From the NCBI RefSeq assembly GCF_030398385.1, contig NZ_JAOAOQ010000023.1, forward strand, positions 24,836 to 88,835: 64,000 nt of DNA, in the 5' to 3' direction. The notes under the pieces were generated by a model, which worked only from the letters and a program-made list of their open reading frames with translations, was not told the origin of the DNA and did not search any database. Of this stretch, positions 8,471 to 16,663 are shown piece by piece (the first letter of the stretch is position 1; every line of letters starts with the position of its first letter). Position numbers and translations under genes: made by a program. Source of the DNA: Aquibium sp. ELW1220. GTDB taxonomy: Bacteria > Pseudomonadota > Alphaproteobacteria > Rhizobiales > Rhizobiaceae.

Positions 8471-9655
8471 ATGGTATCCCCGATCATCGGCACCACCGTC
8501 AGCATAGCTTTGTCGGCCTCGGCGAGCGGAGCAAGCACCCACGAATTAGCGTTCCGGTGGGCCGCTCTCCAGAAGACGCAGGCGCGGTTCGATGGACGGA
8601 TCGTGCTCGAGCCGGAGATCGATCTCGGGCGCTACACCTGTCGCGCTGTCATTGACTGGCTGGACGTGCGAGTGGTCGTGGGCGCCACGACCCAGTGGAA
8701 GTGGATCCAGCACCACATCGAGCCAGCGATCGGCCAGCGCGCCTACGTCGAGGACGTGGAAGACGAGCAGGGCGCGACCGGCCGAATTTTCAGGATCCGC
8801 TTCCAGGAGCCGCTCCTCGGACGCGTGATGCAAGCGATCGACCAGGTCGCCCAACGATGGACGCTCGAGAGCGCTCCCGAGTTGGTCGGGTTGGAGATCA
8901 GTGTCGACCTGACGCCGAAAGCATATTCCGAGGAGGCTCTCGTGAAGCTCTTTGGTGTGATCGCCCGGACGCATTTTCCCAGCCGGGATGTCATCACCGC
9001 GCCTTCAGATCGTCCCAGGTTCTTCGTCGACGACACCACCACCCACGTGATCAACATGGACAAGCACGATCCGCACAAGGACAAGGTGCTGCTTCTCCAA
9101 TACGATCACGATGTTCCGCCCACGCACGACTCGACCTACTACACCGGCGCCAAGAGATCGGATTCGTCGTGGAAGTTGATGATCAAGCGGGTTGACCGGC
9201 AAAACAAGGCCGCCGGGACTTTCATCAAGATCCCGGACGATGAGGTTCGTGTTCGGCTCGAGGTCACCTTGCTCGGAAGCGAACTGGAAAAGGCCGGACT
9301 ACGGACCCTCGAGGATCTGGCGGAGTTCAGGTTCCAGACGCTGCAAGGCTCGCATTTTCAGTTTCGCCTCCCTACGTTCAGGAAGGCCGATTCTGGAATA
9401 CCCGACACCTTCCGGCTGCAGAAGTTCCTCAAGACAGGCGTTGTCGGCCTGGAAGCAATGGACGACGCCAGGAGTTACCATCGACCAGCGATCGTCCGGG
9501 CATCTCGCAAGAGCGACAAGCCGCTGAGGCCAAAGCGGCGCTTGGGCTCCAGACTGGTGATCTACGAGGACCTGACGAGTAAGGTCGCTCAAGCTCTTCG
9601 TCACCTACAGGAGCGTCAGCAGGGATCTCTGGGGGAGAAGAGCGCAAGGACGTAG
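8471..9655 (+). CDS. Hypothetical protein, possibly replication-initiation-factor-like
   Basis: A 394-residue protein from ATG 8471; the same frame is open from 8309, but the first 54 residues look non-coding. The order of blocks resembles rolling-circle replication initiators of the replication-initiation-factor type: an N-terminal domain with VVVGATTQWKWIQHHIEPA, a VGLEISVDLTP strand, then a STYYTGAKRSDSSWKLMIK block followed by VRVRLEVTLLGSELEKAGL, like the tyrosine/Y-I-G-S plus R-x-E-V pattern of these proteins. The basic C-terminus (SDKPLRPKRRLGSR) would suit DNA binding. The family call is weak. The neighbouring integrase remnants would suit an element-borne gene. Confidence 0.55.
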   Translation: MVSPIIGTTVSIALSASASGASTHELAFRWAALQKTQARFDGRIVLEPEIDLGRYTCRAVIDWLDVRVVVGATTQWKWIQHHIEPAIGQRAYVEDVEDEQGATGRIFRIRFQEPLLGRVMQAIDQVAQRWTLESAPELVGLEISVDLTPKAYSEEALVKLFGVIARTHFPSRDVITAPSDRPRFFVDDTTTHVINMDKHDPHKDKVLLLQYDHDVPPTHDSTYYTGAKRSDSSWKLMIKRVDRQNKAAGTFIKIPDDEVRVRLEVTLLGSELEKAGLRTLEDLAEFRFQTLQGSHFQFRLPTFRKADSGIPDTFRLQKFLKTGVVGLEAMDDARSYHRPAIVRASRKSDKPLRPKRRLGSRLVIYEDLTSKVAQALRHLQERQQGSLGEKSART

Positions 9656-10434
9656 TTCAAGTTATTAGAGCCGATCGTGCGCTGGATCCAGTCATCCATG
9701 CTGGCCATAGCTCTACGACGCGCATTGGCAGCGTCGGCCACTTCAGAAACGGTGGAGTTTTCTTGCAGGTGGCCTCTGCGCTTTGCACTCGAAGCAGAGC
9801 CTCCGAGCGACCGGCATTCACTCGTCCACGGGCGAAAGGACCGACTGATGTGGTGCCGAGATCACGTCGGCAAGGATAGCCAGCCACGTCACGCCTCCTC
9901 TCAGTTGCCCGGATCGGGGCGGTCGCTTGGTCCTTTGCCGTGCCTCCACCTCCCGTGTGCCTTAATGCACTGGTCGTCCCGCGGTAGGTGGTTGGGAAAG
10001 GGTGGCGGACGGGCCACTGCAGAATCAGGCCTCCGACGGGGGCTATTCCAGCTTCGTGGTCGCGCTTCTCCGAAACCGCGTCAGATCGGCTCATGCGCGT
10101 TCTGCACTTGACCCATACGGGTTGCTGCTCCGCCGGCTTTGCGTTCCCCTCTTGGAGTGCAAGGCCCACCCGTTGCCGCGTCCGGATCTGCAAGGTCTGC
10201 CTTCACTGTGGCAAACGAGGTCGTTGAGAGAGCCTCCCTCGAGTGATGTCGATCGACTCAGATCTCTTATCTGAACATCTCGGCTGCCGGACGGATTCTC
10301 GACAAGGCCTCGGCTTCTTCATTTGCGGTTTTTCGGTCTGAAGCCCTTCCTACCGCAAGGTTGGCGCAAGGTTAGCGTAAGGCCAAATCGCATTTCCAAT
10401 ACGAGAGTGTCCTTGTCGGCAGGCAGAATTTTCC
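9656..10434. other. Gene-poor stretch, possible small leftward ORF only
   Basis: No recognisable gene. On the minus strand an AGGAGG lies six bases before a GTG near 9888, opening a frame of about 77 codons to 9657, but its composition is not protein-like. An alternative minus frame near 9630-9760 reads MASMDDWIQRTIGSNNLNYV, which looks more like protein. A small frameshifted gene is possible but not supported by homology. Confidence 0.3.
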
Positions 10435-10965
10435 TCAACGACGTCCCGTTCCTGTATTCGAAGGCCCAACGTGAACATCCGCCCAAACATGCCCCGAGGC
10501 GAACTCGCGATACTGCGCATAGACCGGGGCGCAAATATCCAGCGCATCCTTCAGTGGCTGGTAGCGAAGCGCGAGAAGGAAGATTGTTATCGTCTTCTTC
10601 GCGGCATCGTAGATGGGGCGGCGCAACTGGCTCGCGTCGTCTCGAAATTCGATGACCATCCCTTTGACCTCTGAACTTGGGCTCGGGCGCCCTTCGAGGA
10701 AAAATGCCAGGGCGTCGCGAGGTTTGTTGTCAGTCGAGGACGCTACGTAGGCGCCGATCACAGTTCGATAGCTGTCTACATAAAGAATTTGCCGCTCGAG
10801 AACGGCGGTCTGATCGTTGATAAAATAATTTGAGGCTAGAAAGACTTCATCCTCGCTCAAATGTGGCGCGCCACAGCCGGGCTCATCCGAAATTGCCGGT
10901 GACGAAAGTGACAGCAGGAAAGCAAGACTTGCCAGCGCGGTGTGTTTCGAAGCGCGAACTGCCAC
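10435..10965 (-). CDS. Exported hypothetical protein
   Basis: A 176-residue protein from GTG 10965, preceded by GGGGAAG; the frame is open to 11028, but the chosen start places a normal signal peptide (basic VAVRASK, hydrophobic core about residues 8-20, cleavage near AIS-DE) at the N-terminus. The mature part has two Cys (GCGAPHL and LDICAPVY) that could form a disulfide. No family is recognised. Base composition is lower in GC than the core genes. It stands alone, reading left, next to the structured region at 11.1-11.4 kb. Confidence 0.55.
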   Translation of the reverse strand: MAVRASKHTALASLAFLLSLSSPAISDEPGCGAPHLSEDEVFLASNYFINDQTAVLERQILYVDSYRTVIGAYVASSTDNKPRDALAFFLEGRPSPSSEVKGMVIEFRDDASQLRRPIYDAAKKTITIFLLALRYQPLKDALDICAPVYAQYREFASGHVWADVHVGPSNTGTGRR

Positions 10966-11137
10966 GTATCTTCCCCTATTAAGAGTTGTTATCATAAAAA
11001 TGCATGTTATTAAAAACAGGGGCTGCATCCAACAGGATTTTCACGTTCCGAACAACAAATCTGCTGGTCCGCTGCGGGGAATAACTCAACCATTTTGACT
11101 AAGGCGCTGAATCCTGAATCCTGCTGGTTGGCTTTCG

Positions 11138-11400
11138 TGCGGGACTCAGAGTGGCTTCGGTTATCCCGCCACCAGAGGTGGTCCGATGCCGGATCCTGTC
11201 GGACCCGAGAGGCATCCCTTTGAAGGGGAGGCGGGTTCTCTAGGACTTCGCACCCCTGCTGCCGTGGAGTGAGGTGTCGTCTCCAGGAGGCCCAGCTTTC
11301 GCATGGTGGGTGGGGCAGGGTGGTGAAGCCCGCAGGGGGTCACCTGCCCCGTCCACCGTTAGGGGACCCGGCGTCGGGGTAGGCGCCCGGTTCCGTGGTT
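11138..11400. ncRNA. GC-rich stretch with strong hairpins, candidate structured RNA or recombination site
   Basis: No credible ORF. Several inverted repeats are present: GGTCCGA/TCGGACC (11180-11186 and 11199-11205), CCACC/GGTGG (11169-11173 and 11177-11181), and a long stem of 15 pairs with two mismatches (11305-11319 with 11343-11357, core GGGGCAGG/CCTGCCCC). The stretch lies between a leftward exported-protein gene and an integrase remnant. It could be a structured RNA, part of a group II intron (a GTGCG pentamer lies at 11138), or an element end. No family is recognised. Confidence 0.35.
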
Positions 11401-11453
11401 CCTGACCCCCGATGGCGCGCTGGGGCTTGGTGCTCTTCAGCTGTTCGACCGCG

Positions 11454-11806
11454 TCAATGTTCGGAGCGAGACTGTCGGATGGGAGGGCGACGCTTAGCGG
11501 TCGAAATCCGCAACCGTTGCGGAACTGGTGCTCGGATCAGCGCCTTGATGCGATACGTCTCCGACGAGGCGCTTCGCTTGTGCGGCGTAATCTCGCGCAG
11601 GTAGCGCTCCAGCAACTCCCGGATGGTCATACGCTCGGCGAGCCGCGTGTCCGGCAGGTTTCCGCAACGATCGAGTTCGGCTTCGAGGTTTCGCGCCCAC
11701 TTCTCGGCGTCGATCTTCGCCTCGAAGGACCTGGCACGAGGGGGGGGATTCCTTTACGTCTGACGTGCGCTTGCCATTTGCCGCGCAGCTTGCGGATCGT
11801 CGCCAT
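11454..11806 (-). pseudogene. Phage-type tyrosine integrase, N-terminal remnant with frameshift
   Basis: From ATG 11806 the frame reads MATIRKLRGKWQAHVRRKGI, the typical N-terminal arm-binding start of phage/ICE integrases. At a run of eight G on the plus strand (about 11740-11747) the frame breaks. The continuing homology in another frame reads FEAKIDAEKWARNLEAELDR, then TIRELLERYLREITPHKR and ETYRIKALIR. Similarity ends there and the catalytic domain (R-H-R-Y) is missing. A remnant of the recombinase that mobilised this region, or of an unrelated prophage. Confidence 0.8.
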
Positions 11807-12021
11807 GAAGCACCTACTTTGATTGTGCCTCATGATGCGTAGGACGACCCCAGAGAGCCGCCAAGGAGCTTTCCCAGTCCAGTGTGATCTCAAGATTGCG
11901 CCGAGAGCGTTGGCGGCGCCCTGATGCCCTTCTACGGCCAGCAGTGAGCACCTGCTGGATCAAGGACTTCCGGCGGCTACGCCAGCCCCAGGAGTGCTGC
12001 CTTCGAAAGGCGACAGTGTCA

Positions 12022-12876
12022 TCAACTGACGGCATAATCCAGGATTGCTTGCTGCCGGTCGAACGGTATTACGTCAATGTCGCTGTCTTCAAGAAGGTCT
12101 CGGATCTCTTTGTAGGCAGCTACATGTGCTCCGCCAGCAGTGGGACCTTCCACCGCGAAGAGAACGCGCTCTGGAATGACACGTGCCTTTCTGAGACGGC
12201 GAACCGACGTCGCCCATTTTACCCCGTGGTCAATCATGGACGTGGGTTCCTTCTGGCCGAGGAAAAAGGGCTTGATGATCTTTCGAGCGTCGCCTTCCTG
12301 GTCCACTTCAACAAAGGGAAAGCTCGCACGGTAGACACCATCGTCAAATTGCCTCTTCACGAAGCGGCTGCTCAGGTCGAGCTCTTGGAACCAGCTCTTC
12401 ATGTGCTGTTCCAAGACCGTCTCCCGGTATTGCTGCGTCACGAAATTTCGTTCGACGTAGTGCCCGAACAATTTGTGTAGCGTTGTTGCAGGGTCATCAG
12501 AGAGCACGACCCGGCTCTCGCTGAAGGTGATGACCCCTCCCCGAGCTCGAGTGAGTTCGTCAAAGAAGTGAGTAAACGTTTGATCGAACCCGAGGTCGAG
12601 CCGAAGGCGAGCACCCTCTCCAGAGGGGAGCATCTCCCGAACGCGCTCCAGCTCACAAATCAGCGCGCCAGCGGCATTGCGGAAGAACTCGGGCTCCAAG
12701 GTGTCGAAGAAATTGGTAATGCGCGCATAGCGGCGCACTTCAACGCGAAAATTGAAGAACCCAGCCTTCGGTGCGACCAACACGACGCCAATGTTGGCGA
12801 ATTCCCCGGTTTCAACATGAGGCATAAACCTGATGATCGAGTATCTGCACCGATGCTTCGCGTTCACCATGACCAA
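12022..12876 (-). CDS. DUF3037 domain protein paired with a HipA-like kinase
   Basis: A 284-residue protein beginning CRYSIIRFMPHVETGEFANI, the signature of DUF3037 (the block R-Y-x-x-x-R-x-x-P-x-x-x-x-G-E-x-x-N-I-G). Function is unknown. In many bacteria DUF3037 genes lie directly downstream of a HipA-like kinase gene, and here the two overlap by 13 bases. The pairing suggests a two-component toxin/antitoxin-like or regulatory module, but no activity is established. The gene is intact, with lower GC than the core. Confidence 0.85.
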   Translation of the reverse strand: MVMVNAKHRCRYSIIRFMPHVETGEFANIGVVLVAPKAGFFNFRVEVRRYARITNFFDTLEPEFFRNAAGALICELERVREMLPSGEGARLRLDLGFDQTFTHFFDELTRARGGVITFSESRVVLSDDPATTLHKLFGHYVERNFVTQQYRETVLEQHMKSWFQELDLSSRFVKRQFDDGVYRASFPFVEVDQEGDARKIIKPFFLGQKEPTSMIDHGVKWATSVRRLRKARVIPERVLFAVEGPTAGGAHVAAYKEIRDLLEDSDIDVIPFDRQQAILDYAVS

Positions 12877-13598
12877 AACCCTTCACTGCGGTGCTCACAT
12901 AGCACCGCTCCAGCCTCAGCGAAGTTAAAATTTACGGGGACCGACTCCATCGTGTCCAAATGCAGCCACTCTGGTGGCAGCGAAGACACAGTTTCGGGCC
13001 ACCGCTGAACGGCGTGGTCCAAGCGCTCAACATATGACGCTATTCCGGCCTTATCGTGGCACAAAGGCATAAACTCCGATCCGAAAATATGTTGCGCTGC
13101 GAATGCCTGACCTGGAAGTGCATCATCGAACGCATTGTTGTGATCGATCAAAACCACCGACTCGGTATCGTTTGCCCACAGCAGATTGGGATTGCCTCCC
13201 TTCGCTGAGAGACTACGATCATAGTTCCGGACCCAGCGATCGAACACCATGATGTCCCTACGTTGCGCTGAAGGAACGCGTTCCACTTGCGAGAACAGGA
13301 TGTCGCCAGCGAACTCCCTGCGTCGGGATCCGAAAGCCACGCCTGCTCCCAAATCGTTCAGTTCCATGGTGGATGATGGGTCAATCAGCTCAGACGCAAC
13401 GTGGACAATTTCAAACGGAGCGATTGGCAGACCGAGCTCCCTCGCCAAGCAACCGCAGACCCACTCCTTGACTAGGGAAAGCTGGCCGGCGGACCGTCCC
13501 TTGACGTAATAGAGCGCGTCGTCAGCGCCGCGGCAAATAAACGGTTGGGTCACCCCCTGTTCGGAGCGGCCTATAACTTCAACAATCTCGATGGCCAC
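12864..13598 (-). CDS. HipA-like Ser/Thr kinase family protein
   Basis: A HipA-family kinase-fold protein of about 245 residues. Visible: a glycine-rich nucleotide-binding start (VIGRSEQGVTQPFICRG), the Lys-containing strand YYVKGRSAG, the catalytic block FDRWVRNYDRS...GNPNLLW, and the metal-binding LIDHNNAFD. True HipA phosphorylates aminoacyl-tRNA synthetases; this shorter single-domain type has no characterised target. GTG 13598 is chosen because family homology begins there; the frame stays open to a TTG at 13655 without a Shine-Dalgarno. It overlaps the DUF3037 gene by 13 bases, indicating co-translation. Confidence 0.8.
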   Translation of the reverse strand: MAIEIVEVIGRSEQGVTQPFICRGADDALYYVKGRSAGQLSLVKEWVCGCLARELGLPIAPFEIVHVASELIDPSSTMELNDLGAGVAFGSRRREFAGDILFSQVERVPSAQRRDIMVFDRWVRNYDRSLSAKGGNPNLLWANDTESVVLIDHNNAFDDALPGQAFAAQHIFGSEFMPLCHDKAGIASYVERLDHAVQRWPETVSSLPPEWLHLDTMESVPVNFNFAEAGAVLCEHRSEGFWSW

Positions 13599-13768
13599 CG
13601 CTTCTGCCCCCGGCGAACTGCGAGACACGATAGTTTGAGCGTCCTGCAGTTGCAACGCGACGCCACGAAATGGTGAGAATGGCTAGTCTGTCCCTCGACA
13701 ACGCGTTCTGCATGGCAGGGACTTGAGGAGCCTTCAAGGCTCGCGACCCCTAGTCCTTCTGGCGGACG

Positions 13769-13808
13769 CTTAGGAGGGCAGCACTCTATCAAGCTGAGCT
13801 ACGGGTGC
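13769..13808 (-). pseudogene. tRNA-Arg 5'-half fragment
   Basis: Read on the minus strand it begins GCACCCGTAGCTCAGCT and continues through GATAGAGTGCTGCC CTCCTAA, the acceptor 5' strand, D-arm, and anticodon stem and loop of a tRNA-Arg (loop would give anticodon CCT). After the loop the sequence does not pair with CTGCC and diverges, so the 3' half is absent here. It lies 125 bp from a tRNA-Arg-like 3' half on the opposite strand. Confidence 0.7.
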
Positions 13809-13903
13809 GCGCCGCGGGGACAAGGTCTCCGCATCGGCCCGGGCCGCAAGAAAGCGGCACGAGCATTGGCTTCATAGCCGAAGCGGCGCGGCGCTTCAAC
13901 CAC

Positions 13904-13970
13904 AAGCGTCATGGAGATTGTGCTGTCCTCTCAGGCAGAGGTCACAGGTTCGGATCCTGTCGGCGCGCGA
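13904..13970 (+). pseudogene. tRNA-Arg-like 3'-half fragment
   Basis: The plus strand carries GGCAGAGGTCACAGGTTCGG followed by ATCCTGTCG, matching the anticodon-stem 3' strand, variable loop and T-arm of the same type of tRNA-Arg (T-stem ACAGG/CCTGT intact). A degenerate anticodon arm (CTGTC CTCTCA GGCAG, loop one base short) precedes it, but no D-arm or acceptor partner is found. tRNA 3' halves are common integrase attachment sites, so this may be an old attachment-site copy. Confidence 0.6.
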
Positions 13971-14064
13971 GTGGCGGGGTTGTGCCTACCGGGCGAGACA
14001 ACCAGTCCTTGACTTCCTGCCCGCCCCACGTAGACGTCCGATGGCATTCATGCATGAGGGACAG

Positions 14065-14460
14065 ATGTTCAAAATTGTAAAACTCGCGCTGGTAGGCCTG
14101 CCGCTGGCCGCCTGCCAGTCGTCCGCAGAACTTCAAACGTCCATGCAAACAGCCGAACCAGCGCCGGCATCCGTCAAAGCGGCCATCGTGAATGATGCGA
14201 GGGACTTTTTGGCTGATCCCTACTCGATACGAGATGCCGAGATTTCCTACATGCAACTAAATGGCCGGTCGGGTCTCCATTGGGTTTGCGTCAGGGCAAA
14301 TGCAAAAAATGCGATGGGCGGATATACCGGGAGGCAGGCGATAGAAGTGATTGTGCGCAATGGGCAGCTTGTTGGGAACCTGCCCAACAGTGCGGCTTGT
14401 CGAAACCCGACGCTGCGCTGGCAGAAGTTCCCTGAACTTGAAGCTCTTCGCGACTTGTGA
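14065..14460 (+). CDS. Small lipoprotein
   Basis: A 131-residue protein from ATG 14065, preceded by GAGGGAC; the frame is open from 13918, but that part crosses the tRNA fragment. The N-terminus is a lipoprotein signal: basic MFKIVK, hydrophobic core and lipobox LAAC with the lipidated Cys at about residue 16. The mature part contains two further Cys (WVCVRANAKN and SAACRNP), possibly a disulfide. It has the look of a small rhizobial outer-membrane lipoprotein; the family is not named. Intact and monocistronic. Confidence 0.7.
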   Translation: MFKIVKLALVGLPLAACQSSAELQTSMQTAEPAPASVKAAIVNDARDFLADPYSIRDAEISYMQLNGRSGLHWVCVRANAKNAMGGYTGRQAIEVIVRNGQLVGNLPNSAACRNPTLRWQKFPELEALRDL

Positions 14461-14665
14461 GCAGCCCGTCCGACATTTGCGCGGCCGGACCACCGCTGAC
14501 TTCGTCCTTGTGTTGCGGATCTAATCAATGACGCCCCCTCTCAGCCACCTCTTGATGCTTGCCGCGCCAAAGTGCGCTGGCCACAAAAAGACGATGGTGT
14601 TTTTCACGAAAGCGGGACGATTTATCGCTTGGGCCTCGGTAGTCACTGGCACGTTTCGCGCGGGG

Positions 14666-15175
14666 CTACACCATCGCTACTTCTTGGATGTTGCAAATCG
14701 CAAGGACCTCGGGGTCAAGCACGACTTCGCTCTCGCCTCGGCAAGAGAAAAGCGCATAGATCGCACTCTTGTGCACTTTCGTTTCAGCGACGAAAGCACG
14801 GTCATAGCGTCGGCCATCGTGCTTGTAGACGCCGAGAAATCGGTTCGCGAACCGAACCGCCCTTTCGCGGTCTAGGGTCCACGACATGCCGTAGTCGAAT
14901 GCCACGGCAGGGTCTTCACCGGTAGGGAAATTGATGCCGCGCCAAGCAGTGACGATCTCCGGAAGCGCGTTGTATAGGTTCTGCTCTTCTTCCGTCATCA
15001 CTGCTCTGCAAACTTGGTATTCGTAGGTGTCGCCGTTCAACTGGCAGCACATGTCGCTCCAATCGCTGGGCCAGTCGGGATTGTTCCAATAAGGTGAATC
15101 GTCATGCAGCCACGCATCAGCGAAGGCGCGCGGGTCAGTGCGCCAATAGTCTATCGAACTCTCTTCATCTATCAT
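14666..15175 (-). CDS. Hypothetical protein with ADP-ribosyltransferase-like R-S-E motifs
   Basis: A 169-residue protein. Three spaced motifs match the R-S-E class of ADP-ribosyltransferases: WRG with Arg79, GMSWTLDRERAVRFA with SWT at 98-100, and RGESEVVLD with an E-x-E at 148-150. The spacing is compatible with the small, single-domain ART-like proteins seen in phage and mobile regions. If active it would use NAD+ to modify a target molecule. No signal peptide and no obvious immunity partner is seen; the neighbours are a lipoprotein and a DUF3102 protein. The call rests on motifs alone. Confidence 0.6.
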   Translation of the reverse strand: MIDEESSIDYWRTDPRAFADAWLHDDSPYWNNPDWPSDWSDMCCQLNGDTYEYQVCRAVMTEEEQNLYNALPEIVTAWRGINFPTGEDPAVAFDYGMSWTLDRERAVRFANRFLGVYKHDGRRYDRAFVAETKVHKSAIYALFSCRGESEVVLDPEVLAICNIQEVAMV

Positions 15176-15246
15176 CGTCGTTAGCTCACCATCGATTCTT
15201 TGCTGTTTTGCGGCTGCGACAGAATTGTCGAGCGCTGCGCGTAGGC

Positions 15247-15270
15247 GCCCGCCGAAAAAGATCGGCGGGC
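15247..15270. terminator. Hairpin GCCCGCCGA/TCGGCGGGC in an intergenic gap
   Basis: A perfect 9-bp stem (15247-15255 with 15262-15270) with a 6-base loop, between the DUF3102 gene end (15372) and the ART-like gene start (15175), both leftward. There is no strong T-run, so it is a weak terminator candidate. Confidence 0.4.
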
Positions 15271-15371
15271 TCTCATCGTCAGACCGATCCGTGGCTCTTC
15301 CGTGCCTCAGTTCCGTGGATGTCAGCTTGGGATTGACAGACGTTGAGCCGTTGCCAACATAGTCCCGCCAG

Positions 15372-16277
15372 TCACGGCATGCGGATCAGAACATCGAACT
15401 GCTCAGCCGACTTGATGTAGAGCAACCGGAACTCAAACAGCGACAAGCCAAGGCTCTTCTTGAGCATGTCGAGCGCCTCGCTACCGGCCTGCTTCCGCTC
15501 TTCCACCTTAGCCGCCTGCTTTTCTTGCACGCGCTTGTCGGCGCGCTTCTGCTTCAAAAACTTGTCGAAGGTTTCCGCCCTCGAAGGTGCAGGCTTCAAG
15601 CCCTTCGCGATGCGCTCGGCAGCCTTGGCGTCACGCTCGGCGACCTTCGCCTCGCTGATCATGTCGATCACCTCATCGATCGACGGCTGCCTACCTGCTT
15701 TGATGAGAGCCGTCACGCCTTTCACAGCCGACTCCGGGACGTTCTTCGCGGCAAGCCTGTAGATGGAAGACGGCGGCAAAACCGCAACCGTTTCGTTTTT
15801 CGACGTGAATTCGGCAGCCTTCATGAAGTTCTGTGCCGAGCGTTCCGACCACCCGAACTCCGCTTCAATCCATGAGGTGAAGTTCCCGTGACCAAGCAGC
15901 GGCTTAACTTTCAGGAGATCGGCGCCGGTTTCCAACATGTTGTTCGTGCGCCGGTCGTGGATACGCGCGGCGGCCGTCTGGGCTGCTTTCGCTGCTGCCT
16001 GCGATAGGACAGTGTAATCGAACTTCCCGATCGAAGGGACGGTCGACGACGTTCCAGGCACCTTCTTGTCGTCAGCTTCGAGATCAGCCTGGAGGCTTGC
16101 CAGTGCCTCATCATCAAGGCAGTCGTCGACGGCCTCTGCGGTCACGACGGAGACAACGGCCGGCAGGTTGGCGGACGTGGACTTGGAATTGACGACGGGC
16201 TCGTGAGGCAATTTGCCGAGCGGCAGGTCTTCAAGGACGAGTTCATCAGCGATGTGGGTATTCTGATCGTTGCTCAT
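15372..16277 (-). CDS. DUF3102 domain protein
   Basis: A 301-residue protein. Residues about 104-150 carry the DUF3102 signature (IHDRRTNNMLETGADLLKVK, then GHGNFTSWIEAEFGWSERSA). Such proteins occur on phages and plasmids and are sometimes fused to or mistaken for ParB-like proteins; function is unknown. The N-terminal 85 residues are low-complexity acidic; the C-terminal part (about 210-270) is a highly charged Lys/Glu/Arg/Ala helix. This supports a mobile-element origin for the region. The gene is intact with 380 bp of non-coding sequence upstream. Confidence 0.8.
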   Translation of the reverse strand: MSNDQNTHIADELVLEDLPLGKLPHEPVVNSKSTSANLPAVVSVVTAEAVDDCLDDEALASLQADLEADDKKVPGTSSTVPSIGKFDYTVLSQAAAKAAQTAAARIHDRRTNNMLETGADLLKVKPLLGHGNFTSWIEAEFGWSERSAQNFMKAAEFTSKNETVAVLPPSSIYRLAAKNVPESAVKGVTALIKAGRQPSIDEVIDMISEAKVAERDAKAAERIAKGLKPAPSRAETFDKFLKQKRADKRVQEKQAAKVEERKQAGSEALDMLKKSLGLSLFEFRLLYIKSAEQFDVLIRMP

Positions 16278-16663
16278 AAAATGTTACTTTCGCCCGGGTG
16301 AAGGTTCCGTCACGGCTTGAACGATCGTCACGTCTCACAATGCCAAGCGAATATCGCCTGAATAAAGCTGAATTCTTATAAGCACTTGTTTTTTCGGCGG
16401 AACCGCCGGGCATTGCGCGGCCTTTGCGTCATCGGCCGCCGGGCCATTGTCGCCGCCCACCAGGAAAAACGCCGAAGCAGGCCGTGATCAGACGATTTCG
16501 TTCGCACCCAACTGCGCTCGGGCGGGGATATACAAGGCACCGCCTGTCTCTCCGATCTCGAGACTATCGACGCTGTGGTAGGTGTTGCATCATGGCGGCC
16601 GATGCCGCGAGTGATTGAACTGGCCAATTTGAAGGCGGGACGGTGCCGCAATGTGAGTAGAGA
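16278..16663. other. Intergenic stretch, no gene seen
   Basis: About 385 bp between the DUF3102 start and the NYN gene end. It holds a short GGCGG/CCGCC hairpin near 16395-16410 and small frames on both strands, none protein-like. The promoter for the DUF3102 gene is expected in its left part, AT-rich near 16365-16390. Confidence 0.4.

Noticed and set aside
9657..10193. A 178-codon minus-strand ORF
   Set aside because: Composition and lack of any motif suggest a chance frame; kept only as a note on the gene-poor stretch.
13918..14064. N-terminal extension of the lipoprotein gene
   Set aside because: It crosses the tRNA-Arg fragment and lacks a signal; the lipobox signal peptide begins at 14065.
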